From JAMXLG01 sp963765935 (lineage in GTDB: Bacteria > Vulcanimicrobiota > Vulcanimicrobiia > Vulcanimicrobiales > Vulcanimicrobiaceae), in contig CAVXXX010000001.1 in NCBI GenBank assembly GCA_963765935.1, positions 434,001 through 498,000 of the forward strand: a stretch of DNA of 64,000 bases, written 5' to 3'. A model generated the notes under the pieces. It was not told where the DNA came from, did no database searches, and saw only the letters and a list, made by a program, of their open reading frames with translations. Position 1 is the stretch's first letter; every line of letters starts with the position of its first letter. Made by a program: the position numbers and the translations under genes. Shown here in pieces: positions 26,349-34,363 of the stretch.

Positions 26349-27550
26349 GCGCTCGTAACGAGTTCGACGTGCGACGGCGGTGCAAGCTCGAGGAACAATT
26401 CGCCGTACCGGCGTGCAACGTGCGGCCATGTCATTTGCCGACCGAAGCGGTACGCGCGCCGTTCCGTTGCGCGGCGAAGCGACGGATCGTCGAGCAGCAT
26501 AAGCAGACGCTCCGAGATCGAGGGTGCATCGCGGAACGCACACAAGAATCCGCGGCCGTGCGCGAGCAGTTCTTCCGCGTAGAGATACGGCGTGGAAATG
26601 ACGGCCTTTCCACACCCGATCGCATAGGCAAGCGTGCCGCTTACAATTTGCACCGGGTTTAGGTACGGCGTCAGATAGATATCCGTCGCCGCCAGATACG
26701 TCACGAGCTCGTCGAAATCGAGATACTTGTCGATGAGCTGCACGTTGTTCTGCAAGCCGTACTCGCGTACCATTTGCTGCAGCGACTCGCGATACGACTC
26801 GCCTTCATGACGGCGCACCACCGGATGCGTTTCACCCAGGATCAGATACAGCGCTTCCGGGTGACGCTTTACGACTTCGCGCATCGCTTCAATCGCGTAC
26901 TCGAGTCCCTTGCCCCGATTGATCAATCCGAAGGTCGAAATCATGAGACGCTGTCCGATCCCGAACGAGGCTTTCGCCGCATCGGTCGATTGGAACGGAA
27001 CGTCCGGAACGCCGTGATGGATGAGGGCTAGGCGCGATGCATCGATGCCGTAGACAGTGCGCAGCAATTCGCAACCGGTACCGGAGAGCGAGACGACCTT
27101 ATCCGCACGCTCGCAGAGCTTGCGCGTCACGCGCAACATCGTCTCATCGGGATCGGGAAGAACGGTATGAAGCGTGATGACGATCGGCTTCTCCACGTCG
27201 TCGAGCAGATCGCAGAGCCATTCGCCGCGCTCGCCGCCGAATAACCCGTACTCGTGCTGGATGTTGAGAAGCTGCGCCGGGTGATTATTAATGAAGCGAG
27301 CCACTTCGCGATAATTGTAGCGGTCTTGCTCGCTCAAGCGCGCGACGACTTCGCGCGGATAGCGGCGCGGCTCGCCGCCCGGCTCGTCGATCGCGATCAC
27401 GTCGCTTTTCGACCCGAACGTTTTGTCGAACGACGTGACGACATCGTGCGTGAAGGTCGCGATCCCGCATTCTCTCGGGGGATACGACCCGAGCAAAAGG
27501 ACACGCGGCACCGCTTGTAACTCCAGCGCGTCGACGGTTCTCGGCGTCAT
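26345..27550 (-). CDS. GT4-family glycosyltransferase
   Basis: GT-B fold transferase of 401 residues. The donor-site stretch is STFGLINRGKGLEYAIEAM, and the acceptor-side Rossmann opening is VLLLGSYPPRECGIATFTHD. The C-terminal region YLTPYLNPVQIVSGTLAYAIGCGKAVI is the GT4 nucleotide-sugar binding part, here with EQ-like PVQIVSGT rather than a plain E-x7-E. A GGAGGA precedes the ATG at 27550 at good distance; an upstream ATG at 27592 lacks such a site. It forms a coupled pair with the glycosidase-like gene. A mannosyl or glucosyl donor is plausible given the neighbouring nucleotidyltransferase. Confidence 0.82.
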   Translation of the reverse strand: MTPRTVDALELQAVPRVLLLGSYPPRECGIATFTHDVVTSFDKTFGSKSDVIAIDEPGGEPRRYPREVVARLSEQDRYNYREVARFINNHPAQLLNIQHEYGLFGGERGEWLCDLLDDVEKPIVITLHTVLPDPDETMLRVTRKLCERADKVVSLSGTGCELLRTVYGIDASRLALIHHGVPDVPFQSTDAAKASFGIGQRLMISTFGLINRGKGLEYAIEAMREVVKRHPEALYLILGETHPVVRRHEGESYRESLQQMVREYGLQNNVQLIDKYLDFDELVTYLAATDIYLTPYLNPVQIVSGTLAYAIGCGKAVISTPYLYAEELLAHGRGFLCAFRDAPSISERLLMLLDDPSLRRATERRAYRFGRQMTWPHVARRYGELFLELAPPSHVELVTSA

Positions 27551-27620
27551 CGCTCCTCCAATCTTGCAGTAACAGGGATACTCGGGAGGCACGATATTAG
27601 GAAGCTCCTCCCTGGTTCGT

Positions 27621-27638
27621 CGGGTACAAATGTACCCG
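27621..27638. promoter_or_regulatory. Perfect palindrome upstream of the glycosyltransferase
   Basis: CGGGTACA and TGTACCCG form perfect 8-base arms separated by AA. The site lies about 70 bases upstream of the glycosyltransferase ATG in the 136-base gap after the nucleotidyltransferase gene. Length, symmetry and spacing fit a dimeric repressor operator. No T tract follows, which argues against a terminator. Confidence 0.5.
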
Positions 27639-27686
27639 TTCGCGTTACGGCAATAAACCTAAAGAAAACGCCGACGCTTGGTATAA

Positions 27687-28772
27687 CTAGCGCCGGATCG
27701 GTTGGGTTGCACCCACCCGGGCGCCGGGTTCTAAGGTAGTCCCGGGATCGATAACGGCATCGTGTCCGATTACCGCACCCGCCGGTACCCGTGCCCTTGC
27801 ACCCACGATCGCGCCGCTCGCTATGATAGTCCCTTCGATGCTTGCTTCTTCCTCTATACGGACACCATCCCAGAGCACGCTGTTGCGGACGATTGCGCCG
27901 GCTCCGATCGAAACGTCCGACCCAAGGACGACGTTCGGGCCGATCGTTGCCGAAGGGTCGATGACTACGCCCGCGTCGACGTGGACCGGGAGCGTCACGT
28001 GTTCGACGCCGTCGAGCGCGCTTGCACCCTCACCGCTGACCCCGCCCTCGGCTTCGAGCATCGGCATCCGTCCCGATAGAATGTCGACGTGCGCCGCGAG
28101 ATACTGCTCGGGGCGTCCGATGTCGATCCAGTAGTCCTCGGTCGTGTACGCGTAGAGGCCTTTGCCGCTCGCGATCACTTCCGGAAATGTCTCCCGTTCG
28201 ATCGAGACGTTACGACCGGCCGGAATCATGTCGAGAATCTCGCGTTCGAAGAGATACGTGCCGGCGTTGATTTCGTTGGTCGGCGCCGTTTCGCGCGGCG
28301 GCTTCTCGACGAACGCACTGATGCGTCCGTCGGCATCGTGAACGACGCAACCGAACGCGGACGGATCTTCGACGGGAATCAGATGCAATAACCCGATGCC
28401 GCCTTTTACGGCGTGCTCCGCCATCATCGCGCGCAAATCCAGACTCGTGAGAATATCGCCGTTCAATACAAAAAACGGACCGGTGATGTACTCTTCGACG
28501 TTCTTTAGCGCGCCGGCGGTGCCGAGCGGCGTTTCCTCGATCACATAGGTGATATTCATGTCGAGTTGCGAGCCGTCGCCGAAGTATTCCCTGATCGCTT
28601 CCGGCATGTAGCCCGCCGGCAAAATCACGTCGCGAATGCCGGCTTCATGGAGCCGCTCCATCGTGCGCGCGAGAAACGGGACGCCCATGATCGGAACCAT
28701 CGGCTTGGGAGTGCCGTACGTCAGGGGACGAAGCCGGGTGCCTTCACCGCCGACCAGGACGATCGCTTGCAA
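27687..28772 (-). CDS. Sugar-1-phosphate nucleotidyltransferase with hexapeptide-repeat domain
   Basis: A 361-residue paralog of the gene at 17507-18535, with the same two-domain design. The catalytic opening is AIVLVGGEGTRLRPLTYGTPKP, LNGDILTSLDLRAM holds the metal Asp, and AFVEKPPRE the sugar-binding Glu-Lys. The C-terminal 110 residues are a left-handed helix (DPSATIGPNVVLGSDVSIGAG). This group is usually mannose-1-phosphate guanylyltransferase-like. The start is the TTG at 28772, with AAAGGAG about seven bases upstream. It precedes the glycosyltransferase and may supply its donor. Confidence 0.85.
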   Translation of the reverse strand: MQAIVLVGGEGTRLRPLTYGTPKPMVPIMGVPFLARTMERLHEAGIRDVILPAGYMPEAIREYFGDGSQLDMNITYVIEETPLGTAGALKNVEEYITGPFFVLNGDILTSLDLRAMMAEHAVKGGIGLLHLIPVEDPSAFGCVVHDADGRISAFVEKPPRETAPTNEINAGTYLFEREILDMIPAGRNVSIERETFPEVIASGKGLYAYTTEDYWIDIGRPEQYLAAHVDILSGRMPMLEAEGGVSGEGASALDGVEHVTLPVHVDAGVVIDPSATIGPNVVLGSDVSIGAGAIVRNSVLWDGVRIEEEASIEGTIIASGAIVGARARVPAGAVIGHDAVIDPGTTLEPGARVGATQPIRR

Positions 28773-28911
28773 CGAGTGCTCCTTTCAGGGAAGGCCGCTT
28801 CTTTGTCGATACGCCCGACGTTACCCTATGCGGCGCTCAGCTTCACGACGGCAACAATTCGGCAACATTTTGGCTACAGACATACGAACGCTTGTTCGCT
28901 ACACTAGCAAT

Positions 28912-29502
28912 ATGCCGCGTTTGATCTACGACTGGAAAGCAATTCAGCAATACCACGATGAGGGTCACGGGTTCGTTGAGTGTCAAAAGCGATTCGGATT
29001 CTCACACACCGCGTGGGTCAAGGCCGTCAAACGAGGCCAACTCGAAGCGGGAGAGCGAGAATTCGGGGATCGTCGGCGCCGGTACGATTGGTCTGAGGTG
29101 CAGGCCTACTATGACGAAGGACACAGTTATCGTGAGTGTCGCTTGCGCTTTGGTTTCTGCGCTGCGTCGTGGACAAAGGCGGTACGACGCGGAGAGCTAA
29201 CGGCACGAGCACGCGCTTGGCCTTTGCCGAAAATCTTGAGCGAGAGCAAATCGCGACGGACCGTAAAGCAAGCGCTATTGCGCGCCGGCATTCTATTGAA
29301 TAAGTGCGAAGAGTGTGGCCTTGACGAATGGCGCGGGAAACCGCTCTCAGTCCACGTTGATCACATCAATGGCATTCGAGACGACCATCGCCTGGAGAAC
29401 CTTCGAATGCTGTGTCCGAATTGCCACAGTCAGACCGAAACCTACGGTTCGAAGAACCGCCGTCGCCTCAAGCACTTGCAAGACCCGCGGGTGCCCGTGT
29501 AG
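28912..29502 (+). CDS. HNH endonuclease with duplicated N-terminal HTH-like repeat
   Basis: A 196-residue protein. Two similar units of about 42 residues (YDWKAIQQYHDEGHGFVECQ, then YDWSEVQAYYDEGHSYRECR, each followed by RFGF) look like helix-turn-helix DNA-reading modules. The C-terminal nuclease has CEECG, the HNH core VHVDHINGIRDDHRLENLRM and CPNCH; paired CxxC sites bind zinc and the His-Asp-His centre binds the catalytic metal. It resembles free-standing phage or homing-type HNH enzymes. It lies just before two tRNA genes and its 3' end holds their promoter. TACACT lies six bases before the ATG, suggesting a leaderless message. Confidence 0.8.
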   Translation: MPRLIYDWKAIQQYHDEGHGFVECQKRFGFSHTAWVKAVKRGQLEAGEREFGDRRRRYDWSEVQAYYDEGHSYRECRLRFGFCAASWTKAVRRGELTARARAWPLPKILSESKSRRTVKQALLRAGILLNKCEECGLDEWRGKPLSVHVDHINGIRDDHRLENLRMLCPNCHSQTETYGSKNRRRLKHLQDPRVPV

Positions 29503-29505
29503 TAT
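29476..29505 (+). promoter_or_regulatory. Promoter of the tRNA-Gln/tRNA-Glu pair
   Basis: TTGCAA (29476-29481) and TAGTAT (29500-29505) are separated by 18 bases and lie 15 bases before the tRNA-Gln 5' end. The boxes overlap the last codons and stop of the HNH gene, so tRNA transcription does not depend on it. Confidence 0.5.
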
Positions 29506-29520
29506 TACCGTCGCTGCCAT

Positions 29521-29596
29521 TCCCGGGTGGTGTAATTGGCAACACGCCTGGCTCTGAACCAGGAGACTCGAGGTTCGAGACCTTGCCCGGGAGCCA
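29521..29596 (+). tRNA. tRNA-Gln (anticodon CUG)
   Basis: Acceptor stem TCCCGGG pairs with CCCGGGA. The anticodon loop CTCTGAA between CCTGG and CCAGG gives CUG, reading CAG. The T arm is CGAGG-TTCGAGA-CCTTG. The mature body is 29521-29593 and the CCA is encoded (29594-29596). The D arm GGTGTAATTGGC matches bacterial tRNA-Gln closely. Confidence 0.95.
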
Positions 29597-29598
29597 GC

Positions 29599-29674
29599 GG
29601 CCCTATCGTCTAGAGGCCTAGGACGCCGCCCTCTCACGGCGGTAACGCGGGTTCGAATCCCGCTGGGGCTACCA
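29599..29674 (+). tRNA. tRNA-Glu (anticodon CUC)
   Basis: Acceptor stem GGCCCTA pairs with TGGGGCT through two G-U wobbles. The anticodon loop CTCTCAC between CCGCC and GGCGG gives CUC, reading GAG. The T arm is GCGGG-TTCGAAT-CCCGC. The body is 29599-29671 with an encoded CCA (29672-29674). Only two bases separate it from tRNA-Gln, so the pair is processed from one transcript. Confidence 0.95.
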
Positions 29675-29680
29675 GAGTAG

Positions 29681-29708
29681 AAAACCACCGATTTCTCCGG
29701 TGGTTTTT
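29681..29708. terminator. Rho-independent terminator after the tRNA pair
   Basis: AAAACCACCG (29681-29690) and CGGTGGTTTT (29698-29707) form a 10-base stem with a 7-base loop, followed by T residues. Because the other arm begins with AAAA, it can also end transcripts of the minus-strand sdh operon, which stops at 29739. Confidence 0.85.
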
Positions 29709-29738
29709 CATTTTACATAGCGTCGGCGCAGCGCAGTC

Positions 29739-30623
29739 CTACACTTTGAGTTCGATTTTCTCGAGCGCGGACGCGGTTGAAACGACGTGACGGTTCAAAC
29801 GCAACTTCTCCGGCGAAATTCCGAACGCTAAACCCAAGAGTTGCGGCAGGTGCAGAATCGGCACATCGATTTCTCTCTTCACGACTCGCGCTGCATCGGG
29901 TTGTTGACCATCAAGGTTCAAGTGACACAACGGACATGGCGTAACGAGCATATCGGCGCCCTTGTCCTTTGCCTCGAGGATGTGATTTCCGGCCATCGAG
30001 AGCGACTTTTCACGATTGAACGTGAGCATCGGGAATCCGCAGCACTTCGTTGCGCCACGATATTCCACGGGCTCGCCGCCGAGCATCGCAATCAATTGCT
30101 CGAGATAGCCGCGGCGTTCGGGGCGTTCCTGTAAACCCAGCGTTTCCGCAGGCCGCAAAATGTAGCAGCCGTAGAACGGTGCGATCTTGAGTCCGGTGAG
30201 CTTTCGCCGAATTGCCGAACGAACGCGATCGATCCCGATATCTTCAAAGAGCATCCACAGCAAGTGCTTCACATGCCCCGTGCCGGTATACTCAAATCCT
30301 TGCTCGCGCAGCGTTTCGTTCACTTTGTCGCGCCGCTGCTCGTCTTTGGCGAGATGGTAGTTGACGCCTGAGAGCACGCCTTGACACGTGCTGCAAATCG
30401 TCATCACGTCGGCGCGCTTGTGCTCTGCCATCGCTAGTGTCAAACCATTGAGCGTATCCGCCAACTCCGGATTCTGTTCGCTCAGCACGCCGGCGCCCGT
30501 ACACGGCGCTTCCGTCAACTCTTCCAATTCAAGCCCGAGCGGTTCCGCAATCGCTCTAGCCGACGCATAGAGTTCAGGGCAGGCGCCCTTCGAGACGCAC
30601 CCGGGATAAAACGCAACCTTCAT
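29739..30623 (-). CDS. CCG-domain (HdrB/SdhE-like) subunit of a succinate dehydrogenase/fumarate reductase
   Basis: A 294-residue soluble protein with two cysteine-rich CCG-type domains. The second is canonical (TKCCGFPMLTF, then PCPLCHLNLD). The first is altered: YPGCVSKG, then APCTGAG where CCG is usual, then CSTCQG. Family members (HdrB, SdhE, MfrE) bind an unusual iron-sulfur centre and interact with quinone or the membrane. It follows sdhB with an ATGA overlap, and no cytochrome b anchor subunit (SdhC/D) is present nearby. It is therefore likely the membrane/quinone-side subunit of a non-classical complex. No transmembrane helix is evident. Confidence 0.85.
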   Translation of the reverse strand: MKVAFYPGCVSKGACPELYASARAIAEPLGLELEELTEAPCTGAGVLSEQNPELADTLNGLTLAMAEHKRADVMTICSTCQGVLSGVNYHLAKDEQRRDKVNETLREQGFEYTGTGHVKHLLWMLFEDIGIDRVRSAIRRKLTGLKIAPFYGCYILRPAETLGLQERPERRGYLEQLIAMLGGEPVEYRGATKCCGFPMLTFNREKSLSMAGNHILEAKDKGADMLVTPCPLCHLNLDGQQPDAARVVKREIDVPILHLPQLLGLAFGISPEKLRLNRHVVSTASALEKIELKV

Positions 30624-31630
30624 TTGAAACGTCCTCCGGCGCGGCGAAAGATCGCTTTGATACGATCTACTCGCGGTATCGCGCGATGAATCAATGGCGG
30701 CAGCTTACCGGCGCGCACCATGCGAATCGCCGCAGGCAGCGTCTTGATTTGCTCGATCACGTTAAAGAATCCGATCGATTTCGGAAGCAGCGTCAGTTCG
30801 TTGAGGCGGCCGCTCTGTTTTACCGAATCGGCAAATGCATCGGCGTGCCGCGTGCCGGGATTGTTCGTGAAGCCCGCATCAACGGCGAGCCGGCGAAGCT
30901 TGAGAATCTGCTCCAGCGGCGCGACGCCTTTCGGGCATTGTGTAACGCACTCGTAACAATGCGTGCAGTCCCACACGCCGCCCGCCTTGCTGTAGTCGCC
31001 CAACCGTTCGTGTGTGGCACTATCCCGAGGATCCGCCACGTATCGATATGCTTGCGCGAGCGCTTGCGGTCCGAGGAACTCCGAGTTGATCGCATACGAT
31101 TCGCAATCCATCAGACACGCCCCGCAACTGATGCAGCTTACCTCTTGAATCAGCTCTTCCATCGCCGCATTGGGCACGCGATATTCAACGAGCGGCGGTG
31201 GAACCGGTTCTTTCGGTTGAAGCCACGGCTTTACCGCGCGATGCTTGTTCCAAAACGGATCCATTCCCCACACGAGATCGCGGATCACGGGCATGGACGG
31301 GGGCGCTTCAACTCTCGTTTTCCCATCCTTGGTAAACGCCGTCAGCTTGCTCTTGCACGCGAGGTGCGCGTGACCGTTGATCCACATCGCGCACGATCCG
31401 CAGATTGCACTTCGGCACGCGCACCGAACCGCAAGCGATTCATCTTGGTATTCGCGTATAGCGATCAGCGCATCCAGCACGACCGCGTGTTCGGGAAGCT
31501 CGACGTCGTACGCTTGATACCGCCGTGGCGGTGATTGCGACCAGGGAGGCGGGTAGTATTGCGGCGCACTTGCCGAGCCGGCATAGATGTCTTCGGGATT
31601 GTACCGGCCGACTTCGATCGTGAATCGCAT
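30620..31630 (-). CDS. sdhB: Succinate dehydrogenase/fumarate reductase iron-sulfur subunit
   Basis: A 336-residue SdhB. The [2Fe-2S] ligands lie in VRCACRSAICGSCAMWING and LACK. The two further cluster sets lie in CISCGACLMDC and CTHCYECVTQCPKG. It is longer than the usual 230-260 residues, having a Pro/Tyr-rich N-terminal insert and about 80 extra C-terminal residues, as seen in complexes that use a CCG subunit. The ATG at 31630 shares one base with the sdhA stop (TAATG). A frame to 31735 would lie inside sdhA. Confidence 0.92.
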   Translation of the reverse strand: MRFTIEVGRYNPEDIYAGSASAPQYYPPPWSQSPPRRYQAYDVELPEHAVVLDALIAIREYQDESLAVRCACRSAICGSCAMWINGHAHLACKSKLTAFTKDGKTRVEAPPSMPVIRDLVWGMDPFWNKHRAVKPWLQPKEPVPPPLVEYRVPNAAMEELIQEVSCISCGACLMDCESYAINSEFLGPQALAQAYRYVADPRDSATHERLGDYSKAGGVWDCTHCYECVTQCPKGVAPLEQILKLRRLAVDAGFTNNPGTRHADAFADSVKQSGRLNELTLLPKSIGFFNVIEQIKTLPAAIRMVRAGKLPPLIHRAIPRVDRIKAIFRRAGGRFK

Positions 31631-33306
31631 TAGTAGGCGCGCGCCTCGGGCTTCCATTGCGTAATCGTGACCGGGAGATACGAAATTTCTGCTTGCCCAC
31701 CGGCCCCGCACGTTACCAGGACGTGTTTGAGCCATTCAGCGTCGTTGCGCTCGGGAAAATCGGTGCGCGCCTGCGCGCCGCGGCTCTCTTTTCGGACGAG
31801 AGCGCTTTCTATGATACTTTCCGCGCAATCCAACATGAATCCCAACTCGAGCACGAACTGAAGCGCTTGATTGAAGACACGGCCTTTATCGCCGACCGAG
31901 ACACGGTCGTACCGTTGGCGAAGATCGCGCAACGTTTCGCGCGCGGTTAGCAGTCCCGCTTCGTCGCGATAGACGCCAACGTACCGATCCATCATCGTGC
32001 CGAGCTCCAAGCGCAACTTGGCGTGCGTTTCACCCGTGTACGGACGTGCCATGAACTGGGCGATGCGATCTCGCTCGGATGCGAGGGTCGCTTCGCCGGC
32101 TCTCGCGCGCGATGCCGTGCGCGCATATGCGGCGGCCGCGTGACCGGCTCGCGTCCCGAACACGATTGTATCGAGCAGAGAATTCGCGCCGAGACGATTT
32201 CCGCCATGCACGCTCACGCACGCCACTTCTCCGGCAGCATACAATCCGGGCACGGCGGTGGCACCGTTGACATTCGTTTTTACGCCGCCCATCTGATAAT
32301 GCATACCCGGTCGAACGGGGACCGGATCGTGAATCATGTCGATGCCGAGATAATCCAGCGCCATTTCATGGATCTGCGGCAGCCGTTTGAGGATCATGTC
32401 CGCTCCCAGGTGCCGGCAATCCAGCAGCACGTTTCCGTCCACGCCTCGGCCTTGCGCGATTTCGATTGTCTCCGCGCGCGAGATCACGTCGCGAGCAGCA
32501 AGCTCCATCTTGTTTGGTGCGTACTGCGCGAGGAACCGGTCGCCGTCGGCGTTGAGTAAATACGCACCCTCGCCACGGGCCGCTTCCGTCATCAAAAATC
32601 CACTGCCGGCGAGCGTCGTCGGATGATATTGCACCATCTCCATATCCATCAGCGGCGCGCCCGCGCGATATGCGAGTGCGTAACCATCGCCCGTACAGAT
32701 CAAGGCGTTCGTGCTCGGTTCGTAGAGCCGTCCGAGCCCGCCGGCCGCGTCGATCACGGCTTTAGCCCGCAGTAGATGCAGCTCGCCGGTCAGCATCTCA
32801 ATCGCGACGACGCCTTTGCATCCGTCTCCGACGTGAAGCGCCGTGACGAACCATTCCTCGTACACGCGCACGCCGGCTTTGAGGATCTGGTCGTAGAGCG
32901 TTACAAGCAGCGCCTGGCCCGTAATGTCACCGACGAAATACGTGCGTGCTTGCGATGCTCCGCCGAACGCGCGCGTGCCGAGCTTTCCGTCGTCGCTTCG
33001 ATAAAAGATAACGCCCATGTGCTCGAACTCGACGAGATGCGCCGGCGCTTCGCGACACATGATTTCGACCGCATCTTGATCCGCGAGATAGTCGCTTCCC
33101 TTGATCGTATCGAATGCGTGCGTCTCCCAAGAATCGCCCTCACCGAGCGCCGCATTGATTCCGCCTTGCGCGGCGTTCGAGTGGCTGCGCACAGGGTGAA
33201 CTTTCGAAACGATTGCAACGTCAACCCCGGCATGCGCCGCCTCGAGTGCAGCACGCATTCCCGCGAGTCCGGCGCCGAGGACGAGCACATCGTGATCCGT
33301 CGTCAC
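31630..33306 (-). CDS. sdhA: Succinate dehydrogenase/fumarate reductase flavoprotein subunit
   Basis: A 558-residue FAD subunit. It has the dinucleotide loop VLGAGLAGMRAALEA and the flavin-attachment region VRSHSNAAQGGINAAL with the covalent-linkage His. Active-site stretches are MVQYHPTTLAGSG and HYQMGGVKTNVNGAT, plus GEVACVSVHGGNRLGANSL. No Tat signal is present, so it faces the cytoplasm, unlike MfrA-type enzymes. The direction (succinate oxidation or fumarate reduction) cannot be decided from sequence. The GTG start lies seven bases after a TATACT box, which suggests a leaderless message for the operon. Confidence 0.94.
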   Translation of the reverse strand: MTTDHDVLVLGAGLAGMRAALEAAHAGVDVAIVSKVHPVRSHSNAAQGGINAALGEGDSWETHAFDTIKGSDYLADQDAVEIMCREAPAHLVEFEHMGVIFYRSDDGKLGTRAFGGASQARTYFVGDITGQALLVTLYDQILKAGVRVYEEWFVTALHVGDGCKGVVAIEMLTGELHLLRAKAVIDAAGGLGRLYEPSTNALICTGDGYALAYRAGAPLMDMEMVQYHPTTLAGSGFLMTEAARGEGAYLLNADGDRFLAQYAPNKMELAARDVISRAETIEIAQGRGVDGNVLLDCRHLGADMILKRLPQIHEMALDYLGIDMIHDPVPVRPGMHYQMGGVKTNVNGATAVPGLYAAGEVACVSVHGGNRLGANSLLDTIVFGTRAGHAAAAYARTASRARAGEATLASERDRIAQFMARPYTGETHAKLRLELGTMMDRYVGVYRDEAGLLTARETLRDLRQRYDRVSVGDKGRVFNQALQFVLELGFMLDCAESIIESALVRKESRGAQARTDFPERNDAEWLKHVLVTCGAGGQAEISYLPVTITQWKPEARAY

Positions 33307-33313
33307 TCTAAGC

Positions 33314-33319
33314 AGTATA
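33314..33319 (-). promoter_or_regulatory. -10 box directly upstream of sdhA
   Basis: TATACT on the minus strand ends seven bases before the sdhA GTG (33306). No Shine-Dalgarno sequence lies between. The -35 region is weak. The spacing places the transcript start at or beside the start codon. Confidence 0.5.
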
Positions 33320-33358
33320 CGCTGGACATTACGACCAGCGCCGACAGGCGCCCGGCCG

Positions 33359-34363
33359 CTACGTCATTTCTCGTGAATTCCGTAATCGTAGCGCAGCCTC
33401 TTCCGCTGTGATATCGCGTTGGGGTTGCGCCAACAGCTCGTATCCGACCAAATACTTTCGTACCGTTGCGGAAAGCATCGGCGGATAATAGTGTGCGTGA
33501 AGGTGCCACGCACGATGGCTCTCACCGAAGGTCGGACGCTGATGAAAGCCCATCGAATACGGAAACGGCGCGCCGAAGAGACCATCGTACCGATGCGCGA
33601 TTGCGGCGATCGCTTCCGCGAGATCGTGACGCGCGCCATCATCGAGATCATCGAGTGCGACGAGATGGTGCCGGCTCACGAGGAGCATTTCAAATGGCCA
33701 TACGGCCCAAAACGGGACGAACGCTGCGAAGTGCTCGTTGAAAAACACGAGCCGTTCGCCCAGCTCGAGCTCTCGTCGCGCATAGTCGCAAAGCAAACAC
33801 GAGTCGTGCTCGTTCCAATAGTCGTTTTGCGCGATGTATTCCTTGAGCGCCTCGTTCGGTAACGTTTGTTGCGCCCACAATTGTCCATGTGGATGCGGAT
33901 TGCTCGCACCCATTGCAGCGCCATGATTCTCGAAGATCTGAACCCATGCAATGCGATCGTCTGCTCCTACTTCGCGATATTGCTCGGCCCACATTTCGAT
34001 GACACGAACGACCGCATCGCGATCCATCTGCCCGAGCGGGACGTCGTGTCGTGGAGAGTAACACAACACGCGACACAGACCCGATTCGCTCTCGACGCGG
34101 AACAGCGGATCGGTCTGCACGATCTCCGCGGAATGCTCCGGCAGCAACGCGGGGAAATCGTTCGCAAAGACGTACGTTGATTCGTATCGCGGATTGCGCT
34201 CTCCATTTGCGCGTAGATTTCCCGGACAGAGGTAGCATTCCGGATCGTATGATGGTACGTGCGCTGCCGTTTGCCGTTCGACGGCGCCTTGCCACGGACG
34301 ATGGGTGCGTTGCGGCGAAACCAGTACCCACTCGCCGGTGAGCGGGTTGCGACGCCGCGCTAT
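33359..34363 (-). CDS. galT: Galactose-1-phosphate uridylyltransferase GalT, no standard start codon
   Basis: Leloir-pathway enzyme exchanging UMP between UDP-glucose and galactose-1-P. Continuous coding similarity runs from RRRNPLTGEWVLVSPQR through CYLCPGN (zinc cysteines), AWVQIFENHGAAMGASNPHP and the nucleophile region HPHGQLW, to the C-terminus. The size is 334 residues if it starts at 34363. No ATG, GTG or TTG occurs in this frame near the N-terminus. The best-placed codon is ATA (34363-34361), which overlaps the dnaK TAG in an ATAG arrangement like the ATGA junctions elsewhere; ATC two codons earlier is another option. The first TTG (34147) would remove about 72 conserved residues. No galK or galE is adjacent. 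Confidence 0.85.
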   Translation of the reverse strand: MARRRNPLTGEWVLVSPQRTHRPWQGAVERQTAAHVPSYDPECYLCPGNLRANGERNPRYESTYVFANDFPALLPEHSAEIVQTDPLFRVESESGLCRVLCYSPRHDVPLGQMDRDAVVRVIEMWAEQYREVGADDRIAWVQIFENHGAAMGASNPHPHGQLWAQQTLPNEALKEYIAQNDYWNEHDSCLLCDYARRELELGERLVFFNEHFAAFVPFWAVWPFEMLLVSRHHLVALDDLDDGARHDLAEAIAAIAHRYDGLFGAPFPYSMGFHQRPTFGESHRAWHLHAHYYPPMLSATVRKYLVGYELLAQPQRDITAEEAALRLRNSREMT

